A DNA stretch of 11,110 nt from Gammaproteobacteria bacterium (GTDB taxonomy: Bacteria; Pseudomonadota; Gammaproteobacteria; Granulosicoccales; Granulosicoccaceae). Location of the stretch: the NCBI GenBank assembly GCA_020444765.1, contig JAGRHW010000091.1, positions 1 through 11,110 of the forward strand. Direction: 5' to 3'. Below, one piece after another: positions 5,726 to 11,110 of the stretch; positions within the stretch are counted from its first letter, which is position 1, and every line of letters starts with the position of its first letter. The notes under the pieces were generated by a model. The model was not told the DNA's origin. It did not search any database and saw only the letters and a list, made by a program, of their open reading frames with translations. The position numbers were made by a program, and so were the translations under genes.

Positions 5726-7645
5726 CTACTGTACTGTAGCTACGGAGGTTTCGCCAAGCGGTGAGGCAAGTGACGGCAGTTCGATTTTGGCAAAGCTCAG
5801 GATGGACGCGAGAATGCCGTCGGCATCCAGTCCGCATTCCGCGAGCAGCTGTTCCCGGCTGCCCTGATCCTGAAAATAATCGGGTATGCCCAATTGCTGC
5901 ACCGGCAGCGAGCGCTGATTTTCACTCAGGCATTCGGTGACGGCACTGCCCGCGCCGCCCTGGATGGCATTTTCCTCGACCGTTACCAGCAATTGATGTG
6001 TGTCGGCGAGTTTGAGGATCAGCTCGTTGTCCAGCGGTTTTACAAAACGCATATTGACAACCGTGGCACCGATTTTTTCACCGACTTCTAGTGCCGGCTG
6101 AACCATCGAGCCAAATGCCAGGATTGCAATATCCTTGCCCTTGGTTCTGAGTTCAGCCTTGCCAATGGGCAGGGCTTGCATTTTTTTCTGAATCGTGACG
6201 CCGGGGCCGGTGCCTCGCGGGTAGCGCACGGAGGCCGGACCGTTATGTAAAAAGCCGGTGTAAAGCATTTGCCGGCATTCGTTTTCGTCGGCCGGTGCCA
6301 TGATCAGCATATTCGGCAGGCAGCGCATGAATGAAAAATCAAAGCTGCCGGCGTGAGTCGGGCCGTCGGGGCCGACGAGTCCGGCGCGGTCGATAGCGAA
6401 CAGTACCGGTAATTTTTGTAATACAACATCGTGAACCAGTTGATCATAAGCGCGTTGCAGAAACGTCGAATAGATCGCCACTACCGGTTTTTGTTTTTCA
6501 CAGGCGAGGCCCGCCGCCAGGGTGACGGAATGTTGTTCGGCAATCCCGACATCCAGATAACGGTCGGGAAAACGCTCGCAAAATTCCACCATGCCCGAGC
6601 CTTCGCGCATAGCCGGCGTAATCCCGAACAAGCGTTCGTCCTGTTCCGCCATGTCGCACAGCCAGCGGCCGAAAACCTCTGTGTAGCTTGGGCCGGCCGG
6701 TTTGCTTTTGGCGAGTTTTTTGCCGGTATCGGGATTGAAAGGCGTGACTGCGTGCAGCGCCAGCGCATCCTCTTCGGCAAATTTATAGCCTTTGCCTTTT
6801 TGCGTCACGACGTGCAGCAGGATAGGGCCGTGCAAGTGCTGGAGATTCTGGAAAACCTTGACCAGTGTATCCAGGTCATGCCCGTCGACCGGGCCGAAAT
6901 AGTTGAATCCCAGCTCTTCGAAGAGCGTGCCGGGCGCGACCATGCCCTTCATGTGCTCTTCGGTACGCCTGGCCAGCTCGGCCATCTGCGGCATATGGCT
7001 GAGTACTTTTTTGCCGCTCTCACGGGCATTTGAATACCAGCGTCCCGACAGAATGCGGGTGAAGTATTTGTTCAGCGCGCCGACATTCGGCGAAATCGAC
7101 ATGTCGTTGTCGTTGAGCACCACCAGCATGTCCGCTTTCTGGTCACCGGCGTGATTGAGTGCTTCGAAGGCCATGCCGGCGGTCATGGCGCCATCGCCGA
7201 TTACCGCGATGGCCTTGCGTTCGATACCCTGAGCGCGCGCCGCCAGCGCCATGCCGAGCGCCGCGCTGATCGAGGTGCTGGAGTGGCCGACGCCGAATTC
7301 GTCGTATTTGCTTTCCGAACGCTTCGGAAAGCCTGCCAGGCCGCCTTTCTGGCGGATGGTTTTGAGCATGTCGCGGCGGCCGCACAGAATCTTGTGTGGA
7401 TAAGCCTGATGGCCGACATCCCAGATCAGCCGGTCATGGGGCGTATTGAAGACATAATGAAGAGCGACCGTCAGCTCGACCGTGCCAAGGCTGGCGCCCA
7501 GGTGTCCACCGGTCTGCGCCACCGTGCGTACCAGAAAATCCCTTAACTCGTCAGACAGTTGCTGGAGGTTGGCTTCCTCGAGCTGGCGCAAATCCTCCGG
7601 ATAGTTGATCCGGCTGAGCAGAGGGTAGCGTGTAGAGTCGGTCAT
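5726..7645 (-). CDS. dxs: 1-deoxy-D-xylulose-5-phosphate synthase
   Basis: Dxs condenses pyruvate and glyceraldehyde 3-phosphate with loss of CO2 to give DXP, the first and flux-controlling step of the MEP isoprenoid pathway and a source of thiamine and pyridoxal precursors. The 639-residue chain is full length. The thiamine diphosphate motif runs from GDGAMTAG (150-157) to LNDNDMS (177-183), with Asp151 and Asn180 as Mg2+ ligands. Other expected active-site residues are His48 in GGHLG, His298, Glu370 in DVGIAEQHS, Arg420 in [15 protein letters not shown], Asp427 and His431. The last 35 or so residues are a weakly conserved tail. The ATG at 7645 lacks a clear Shine-Dalgarno sequence; the 70-base gap after ispA contains two small hairpins. 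Being next to ispA puts the first and a later step of isoprenoid synthesis together. Confidence 0.97.
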   Translation of the reverse strand: MTDSTRYPLLSRINYPEDLRQLEEANLQQLSDELRDFLVRTVAQTGGHLGASLGTVELTVALHYVFNTPHDRLIWDVGHQAYPHKILCGRRDMLKTIRQKGGLAGFPKRSESKYDEFGVGHSSTSISAALGMALAARAQGIERKAIAVIGDGAMTAGMAFEALNHAGDQKADMLVVLNDNDMSISPNVGALNKYFTRILSGRWYSNARESGKKVLSHMPQMAELARRTEEHMKGMVAPGTLFEELGFNYFGPVDGHDLDTLVKVFQNLQHLHGPILLHVVTQKGKGYKFAEEDALALHAVTPFNPDTGKKLAKSKPAGPSYTEVFGRWLCDMAEQDERLFGITPAMREGSGMVEFCERFPDRYLDVGIAEQHSVTLAAGLACEKQKPVVAIYSTFLQRAYDQLVHDVVLQKLPVLFAIDRAGLVGPDGPTHAGSFDFSFMRCLPNMLIMAPADENECRQMLYTGFLHNGPASVRYPRGTGPGVTIQKKMQALPIGKAELRTKGKDIAILAFGSMVQPALEVGEKIGATVVNMRFVKPLDNELILKLADTHQLLVTVEENAIQGGAGSAVTECLSENQRSLPVQQLGIPDYFQDQGSREQLLAECGLDADGILASILSFAKIELPSLASPLGETSVATVQ

Positions 7646-7659
7646 GTTGTCGTTTTGTT

Positions 7660-7678
7660 GGATAGTTTTTTATTATCC
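7660..7678 (-). other. AT-rich hairpin in the leader of dxs
   Basis: On the minus strand GGATAAT pairs with ACTATCC, with one G-T pair, across an A-rich loop. It ends about 14 bases before the dxs ATG. It is weak and may be chance. It is noted because this leader lacks a visible ribosome site. Confidence 0.3.
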
Positions 7679-7706
7679 GCCCGGACTGTTGCAGCGGCAA
7701 GCCGGC

Positions 7707-7726
7707 GAACACAAATTAGTGTGTTC
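7707..7726 (-). other. Hairpin spanning the ispA stop codon
   Basis: GAACACA and TGTGTTC form a perfect 7-bp stem with a six-base loop. The ispA stop codon (TAA) lies at the base of the loop. No T tract follows, so it is unlikely to terminate. It could slow ribosomes or shield the 3' end of the ispA reading frame. Seen in sequence; function not known. Confidence 0.4.
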
Positions 7727-8603
7727 TGTCCAGGATATAATGAGATAAATCACGCAGTATATCAAAACTTGCCGGCAAGTCCTGCAAATGTGACATGGCC
7801 AGTTCGTGCATGTTGCGGGCGTGATTTCTGGCGCCATCCAGTCCCAACAGGGCCGGGTAGGTGGGTTTGTTGAGGGCGATATCCGAGCCCTGGGGTTTGC
7901 CGAGCACGGCCGTGTCACCGACGATATCGAGAATATCGTCAATGATCTGGAAACTCAGCCCTATGGCGGCGGCGTAGCTGTCCAGCGTTTTCAGCAGCTC
8001 CTGCGAGCTGGCTCCCGCGGCCAGTGCTCCCATCAGTACGCTGGCGCGGATCAGCGCGCCGGTTTTGTGCCGATGCATGTTTTCCAGCTCGGCCAGTGTC
8101 AACTGGTGGCCGACGGACTCCAGGTCGATAGCCTGTCCCTCGGCCATGCCTTCGGCGCCGCTGGCCTCTCCAAGAACCCGGATCATCTCCAGGCGGCAGG
8201 CCGGTTCGCAGTTGTGCGCGTGTTTGGTCAGCAGTGTGAAGGCCAGGGCCTGCAGAGCGTCACCGGCCAGAATTGCTGTCGCTTCATCGTATTTTTTGTG
8301 GCAGGTGGGCTTGCCGCGTCGCAGGTCGTCGTCATCCATGGCTGGCAAGTCGTCATGCACCAGAGAATACGCGTGCATCATTTCCACTGCACAGGCAGGC
8401 GCGTCGAGTTTGTCCAGATCGGCGCCGAGCGCCTCGCCGGTGGCGTAGGTCAGGACCGGGCGTACTCGCTTGCCGCCGTTGGTGACGGCGTAGTGCATGG
8501 CCTCCTTGAGGCGCGTGCCGGCCGGTGAAATCGTCGGCAGATAGTGCTGCATCGCCTTGTCGACACGCAGCCGGTAGCGCTCGAGCCTGGATTCGAACTC
8601 CAT
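7716..8603 (-). CDS. ispA: Farnesyl diphosphate synthase
   Basis: IspA joins isopentenyl diphosphate to dimethylallyl and then geranyl diphosphate to give farnesyl diphosphate, the precursor of undecaprenol, ubiquinone side chain and other prenyl products. At 295 residues it has the normal length. The first aspartate-rich motif is DDLPAMDDDDLRRG (84-97) and the second is IDDILD (221-226). GGKRVRP (43-49) and GQAIDL (156-161) are also present, as is KTGALI (180-185). Tyr79 and Ser80 just before the first motif match the short-chain farnesyl-type product region of E. coli IspA rather than a longer-chain synthase. The ATG overlaps the last base of the xseB stop (TGATG), so translation is coupled. 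It belongs to the xseB-ispA-dxs operon usual in gammaproteobacteria. Confidence 0.95.
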   Translation of the reverse strand: MEFESRLERYRLRVDKAMQHYLPTISPAGTRLKEAMHYAVTNGGKRVRPVLTYATGEALGADLDKLDAPACAVEMMHAYSLVHDDLPAMDDDDLRRGKPTCHKKYDEATAILAGDALQALAFTLLTKHAHNCEPACRLEMIRVLGEASGAEGMAEGQAIDLESVGHQLTLAELENMHRHKTGALIRASVLMGALAAGASSQELLKTLDSYAAAIGLSFQIIDDILDIVGDTAVLGKPQGSDIALNKPTYPALLGLDGARNHARNMHELAMSHLQDLPASFDILRDLSHYILDRTH

Positions 8604-8854
8604 CAGGTTTCGGGATTATCGAGATTGGAAAGGGTCATCTCACCCTTGTCCTGCAAGAGGATTTGCACCTTGCGGTCAGCGTTACTGAGCGATTGCTGAC
8701 AGAATCTGGCGAGGGCGATCCCGCGTTCGAAATCTTCAAGTGACTCGTCGAGACTCTGCTCGCCGGCTTCCAGCGTCCGGACGACGGTTTCGAGTTCTTC
8801 CAGGGCGTCTTCAAAACGTGTAGATTTGGGAATGGTGAGTTTTTTTTTGGTCAT
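8603..8854 (-). CDS. xseB: Exodeoxyribonuclease VII small subunit
   Basis: XseB is the small helical subunit that binds the XseA catalytic subunit to form exonuclease VII, which degrades single-stranded DNA from both ends during mismatch repair and other repair. The 83-residue product has the family pattern: FEDALEELETVVRTLEAG (14-31) followed by LDESLEDFERGIALARFCQQ (35-54). The N terminus is Lys/Thr rich (MTKKKLTIPKST) as in many homologues. The ribosome site is weak. It is the first gene of the operon, with a promoter about 30 bases upstream. Its stop overlaps the ispA start by one base. xseA is not in the window. Confidence 0.95.
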   Translation of the reverse strand: MTKKKLTIPKSTRFEDALEELETVVRTLEAGEQSLDESLEDFERGIALARFCQQSLSNADRKVQILLQDKGEMTLSNLDNPET

Positions 8855-8880
8855 AAAACTGCCGCTCGTTTCGGCTTGCT

Positions 8881-8909
8881 ACACTAACTCACGACTTGCA
8901 TGGGGTCAA
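8881..8909 (-). promoter_or_regulatory. Sigma70-like promoter of the xseB-ispA-dxs-folE2 operon
   Basis: On the minus strand a -35 TTGACC (8909-8904) is separated by 17 bases from a -10 TAGTGT (8886-8881). The -35 matches five of six consensus bases; the -10 matches fewer but keeps the first two and last T. It would start transcription about 20 bases before the xseB ATG, at a reasonable leader length. No operator is obvious. Confidence 0.5.
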
Positions 8910-9021
8910 CGCGAAAACCGCGTGGTCAGTCGAGCAGATCGAGTGCTTCGGAGAGACGGTTGACACTGTTTGACGTCCATTCGGGGCTCACGGTGTCAGC
9001 ACGTTTAGCGGTGATCCAGCA

Positions 9022-9052
9022 GAAGAAAACCGACTCTCCTCAGGAGAGTCGG
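9022..9052 (-). terminator. Rho-independent terminator of the porin gene
   Basis: CCGACTCTCC (9030-9039) and GGAGAGTCGG (9043-9052) form a perfect 10-bp stem with a three-base loop. On the minus strand it is followed by TTTTCTTCT, a good T tract. It lies about 120 bases after the porin stop. On the plus strand no T tract follows, so it works in one direction. Confidence 0.9.
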
Positions 9053-9173
9053 ACAAGTGCAGTGCATAACAGGACCAAGTAGATCTGTGTTGTAACGGAG
9101 CGACCTTCGTGGTGGCTAGCGTTTCATGTGCGTTGGTTTTACAGTTGTGGCGGATTCTACTGTTTCTTTCGTC

Positions 9174-10298
9174 TTAGAAAGCGTATTTGGCGGAGAACTG
9201 CAGCCGATCCATGTCGCCTTTGGTGCCGGAGCTTTTCTCCAGTTCAGCGTGCAGATATTCAACTCCCAGGGTCACTGATGTGACCGGATTGTACAGATAG
9301 TTCAGGTGAATGCTGCTGGACTGTTCGTTATAAATAGGTGCGTCGTCATCAGCATCGGCTTTATAGGCGGCCACACCGAAGGTGGTACGAGACTTGTCAT
9401 TCCAGTGGTGCAGATAGGCCGCATTAAAGGCCAGCTGATCAAACACTTTCAGTTCGTCACCTGACACGTAAGCGTCCGGGTTCATGGCCAGGCCCACCCA
9501 GCGGCCCAGGCCGGTGCCCGCAGTTAGGATGAACCGGATATCGTCCTTGCCTATGGCGTTTAAACGCCCGGCGACGGACAGTCCCGTTGCGGTTTCAGTG
9601 GCGTCAAAGGTGTCGGTTTTGTAGGCCAGCTTGCGGAAAATACCGCTCACGGATACATCGCCGTAACCGCCTTTCATGTTATAGCGCAACACCACATCGG
9701 GAATGATGCTGTCTTTGGCTTCGATCCGACCGTCCAGTGTGGTTAGCGGCTTTTCCAGGCCAATTGAGAATGGCCCGCTACTGTAGCGTACCTGCACCTG
9801 ACGTGGATCGACCATACCTTCGGCTAGTGCAAAGAAGTCCAGAGTATCGGCAATGGAAGCGCCATTGATGGCGGTGGACCAGGTTTGACCAAAGGTCCAG
9901 TTGCCATAGGTGAATACAGCATGGCGCAGACCCAAGGTGCTGCGGTTGGTGGTGGCTTCACCGTTTTCAGTGGCCTGGCCAGGGCCAAAATCGACTTCAA
10001 TTAAGCCTTTCAGCACCTGACCATTCTCCAGCTTGGTGTTGGATTTTATGTTGAAGCGGGTCTGCTTGGCGTGGGTGTTGAGTTTTGTGTCCTGTTTCTC
10101 GCCGCCCACCGGTACCAGGGAAGGAATATAAAAATCGTCAATGGCGGTACTGGCTGGTTGACCGTTGTTGTAGTTGGTCAGCATGGCATCCAGTTTGATG
10201 TAGCCGCCAAGCTCAATGGTTGTATCTGCGGCCTCAGCAATGCTTGTACCCATGATCAACGCCAGGATCAAAACTGGCTGTGTCTGTTTGGTTTGCAT
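9174..10298 (-). CDS. DcaP-family outer-membrane porin
   Basis: A 374-residue outer-membrane beta-barrel channel resembling the DcaP family of trimeric porins, known from Acinetobacter for uptake of small dicarboxylates and related negatively charged solutes. The signal peptide ends at about residue 23 (ALIMGTSIAEA). The mature start, ELGGYIKLDAMLTNY, is the usual first strand. DcaP-like landmarks follow: DDFYIPSLVPVGG, NTHAKQTRFNIKS, LKGLIEVDFGPG and TFGQTWST. Alternating hydrophobic strands run to the end, which closes with the barrel signature ending in Phe (FSAKYAF). AGGAGAGAGG lies just before the ATG, a strong ribosome site. A terminator follows. Upstream is a 470-base AT-rich region with palindromes and a TetR-family gene on the same strand. 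Substrate cannot be read from sequence. It lacks the N-terminal coiled coil of some DcaP proteins. Confidence 0.85.
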   Translation of the reverse strand: MQTKQTQPVLILALIMGTSIAEAADTTIELGGYIKLDAMLTNYNNGQPASTAIDDFYIPSLVPVGGEKQDTKLNTHAKQTRFNIKSNTKLENGQVLKGLIEVDFGPGQATENGEATTNRSTLGLRHAVFTYGNWTFGQTWSTAINGASIADTLDFFALAEGMVDPRQVQVRYSSGPFSIGLEKPLTTLDGRIEAKDSIIPDVVLRYNMKGGYGDVSVSGIFRKLAYKTDTFDATETATGLSVAGRLNAIGKDDIRFILTAGTGLGRWVGLAMNPDAYVSGDELKVFDQLAFNAAYLHHWNDKSRTTFGVAAYKADADDDAPIYNEQSSSIHLNYLYNPVTSVTLGVEYLHAELEKSSGTKGDMDRLQFSAKYAF

Positions 10299-10407
10299 AA
10301 ATCCTCTCTCCTAAATTGCCCAAATTATGGTTATTCGTTCATGCCCAGTTAGCCCCATAGTCTTCAGATCTGGGTTGAGCCTTATTGCTGTGATCTGGAA
10401 TCAGAGC

Positions 10408-10437
10408 TGAATATGTAAATACATATATGTTTTCCAA
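10408..10437 (-). promoter_or_regulatory. Possible porin promoter with an operator in the spacer
   Basis: On the minus strand a -35-like TTGGAA (10437-10432) and a -10-like TATTCA (10413-10408) are 18 bases apart. A 16-base inverted repeat, ATATGTA-TT-TACATAT (10411-10426), fills the spacer and overlaps the -10, the place where a repressor would block RNA polymerase. The repeat is certain; promoter and operator roles are inferred. Confidence 0.35.
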
Positions 10438-10501
10438 GATTTCTTATTCTTTATAAAATTACTTATTTAGAGTGAAGATATAAGAATCTATGTTTACAAA
10501 A

Positions 10502-10521
10502 AATACATACATGTATGTATT
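10502..10521. promoter_or_regulatory. Perfect 20-bp palindrome, candidate regulator site
   Basis: AATACATACATGTATGTATT is a perfect two-fold symmetric 20-mer. It shares the TACATA core with the smaller inverted repeat 76 bases away. The half-site TACATACA resembles that of operators bound by AcrR-type TetR-family regulators, and a TetR-family gene lies next door. Binding is an inference. Confidence 0.5.
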
Positions 10522-10768
10522 ATGCTAAAAAATGGTATGCGAACTGTCAATAAAAACATACAACACTGTATTTATTGGTGGCCTGCATAGGCGTCGAGAT
10601 AATTTAGAGAGGCAACAGAAGTGGTATTGCTTTCAGATAAAGCAGTATTGTTTCCTGGGGTTCAATGGTATCGACAATGCTCAGCAGGGACGTCCACAGG
10701 CAAGGAAATTGACGGCCCATTGGGATACTTTTGGTATGTGCACCAATAATTGTGAGACGTAGATTTGG

Positions 10769-11110
10769 CTATTTCGTCTGCTTGTCGGGAGGGTTGGCGG
10801 GTTCTTTCTGAAGGGGGTGGTTCTCGCGCTGAGGGCAGCTGCTGAGAGGACAATTTGAAGCTAGAAACTCCGAGAGTCTGGTAGCGCGTGTTACCCGTTT
10901 GTCGATATCGTCCTCAAGATCAATCAACGTCACCGCCATCATGTAGGAATAAATGAGATAGGCAAGGTCTTGGGCTCGGCTATCACTATGACCAAGCTCT
11001 TTAAACAGGTCGGTAACAAAAGACAAGCGCAGGCGGTCTACCTCTTCTACGGTTGCCTTTGCCACTTTATCTCTTCGTGCCCAGGCTCGAATCGATATAT
11101 CGATAGAGGC
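10769..11110 (-). CDS. TetR-family transcriptional regulator, C-terminal part
   Basis: The frame is open to the right edge and encodes the last 113 residues of a regulator; the N-terminal helix-turn-helix domain lies outside the window. It begins SIDISIRAWARRDKVAK and continues VDRLRLSFVTDLFKELG and AQDLAYLIYSYMMAV. The AWARRD, VD-RL-F-LF--LG and YLIYSYM elements are the usual ligand-domain pattern of TetR/AcrR proteins. An in-frame GTG at 11065 could be mistaken for a start, but the conserved sequence extends upstream of it. The last 25 or so residues (after SEFLAS) are Pro, Cys and Lys rich and look like a variable tail. It reads towards the porin gene on the same strand, with palindromes between, so it may control the porin. 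Confidence 0.8.
   Translation of the reverse strand, partial: ASIDISIRAWARRDKVAKATVEEVDRLRLSFVTDLFKELGHSDSRAQDLAYLIYSYMMAVTLIDLEDDIDKRVTRATRLSEFLASNCPLSSCPQRENHPLQKEPANPPDKQTK

Larger units (their letters stand above)
8855..9173. other. Intergenic region between xseB and the porin gene
   Basis: This 319-base stretch holds the xseB promoter (8881-8909) and the porin terminator (9022-9052). Between them, on the minus strand, a frame running from about 9024 to a TGA at 8926 ends VNRLSEALDLLD and looks like the C terminus of a protein, but has no good start and is open for only about 35 codons. A plus-strand frame at 8900-9082 has no ribosome site and is not called. From 9053 to 9173 I see no feature. 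Confidence 0.6.
10299..10768. other. AT-rich 470-base region between the porin gene and the tetR-type gene
   Basis: The segment 10401-10560 is strikingly AT rich compared with the rest of the window and carries both palindromes. 10299-10400 is the porin leader, with a strong ribosome site at its end. 10560-10768 has ordinary composition; short frames on both strands there have no ribosome site or family resemblance, and no clear terminator of the tetR-type gene is seen. Confidence 0.6.

Noticed and set aside
4921..5739. Long plus-strand frame of 272 codons opposite folE2
   Set aside because: It is the antisense shadow of folE2, whose active-site motif is unmistakable on the other strand.
8961..8998. 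Imperfect inverted repeat TGACAC...GTGTCA
   Set aside because: Short arms with a loop of over 20 bases and no associated signal; likely chance.
8900..9082. Plus-strand frame of 60 codons between xseB and the porin gene
   Set aside because: It runs through the xseB promoter and the porin terminator and has no ribosome site.
10532..10762. Plus-strand frame of 76 codons next to the tetR-type gene
   Set aside because: No ribosome site and no family resemblance; it sits in the AT-rich regulatory region.
10662..10853. Minus-strand frame with several Cys, briefly considered as a zinc-ribbon protein
   Set aside because: It overlaps the end of the tetR-type gene in another frame and shows no paired CXXC motifs.

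Overview
The window looks like part of a gammaproteobacterial chromosome of moderate GC content. This rests on gene families and gene order: an xseB-ispA-dxs cluster, Slp-family outer-membrane lipoproteins, a single-chain [4Fe-4S] L-serine dehydratase and a DcaP-type porin. Genus cannot be fixed from sequence alone. No tRNA, rRNA, CRISPR array, transposase or prophage gene was seen.

Layout. Positions 1-380 (minus strand) hold a truncated left-edge reading frame and a small unrecognised 96-residue protein, separated by a GC-rich hairpin. Positions 681-2376 (plus strand) are an envelope block: a small exported His/Arg-rich protein with one CXXCH motif and its own terminator, then two tandem Slp-family lipoproteins closed by a second terminator. 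Positions 2566-3201 encode an exported chymotrypsin-fold serine protease with an intact His/Asp/Ser triad. Positions 3433-4833 encode the L-serine dehydratase, which has three candidate cluster cysteines and ends in a C-terminal cysteine.

Positions 4882-8854 (minus strand) form a probable operon transcribed xseB, ispA, dxs, folE2. It covers the exonuclease VII small subunit, farnesyl diphosphate synthase, DXP synthase and the type IB GTP cyclohydrolase. xseB and ispA overlap by one base, and a good sigma70-like promoter lies just upstream of xseB. dxs makes the isoprenoid precursor and IspA elongates it, while FolE2 opens folate-type pterin synthesis. The serine dehydratase and folE2 genes converge on a long inverted repeat that touches the folE2 stop codon.

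Positions 9022-11110 (minus strand) look like a separate accessory module: a DcaP-family outer-membrane channel with its own terminator, an AT-rich 470-base region carrying two palindromes, and the C-terminal part of a TetR-family regulator cut by the right edge. The palindromes are plausible operators linking the regulator to the porin, but this is inference.

Most of the window is ordinary housekeeping. I see no convincing new multi-gene system. The best leads are the CXXCH His/Arg-rich exported protein, the Tyr/Pro-rich tail on one of the paired Slp lipoproteins, and the palindromes upstream of the porin.
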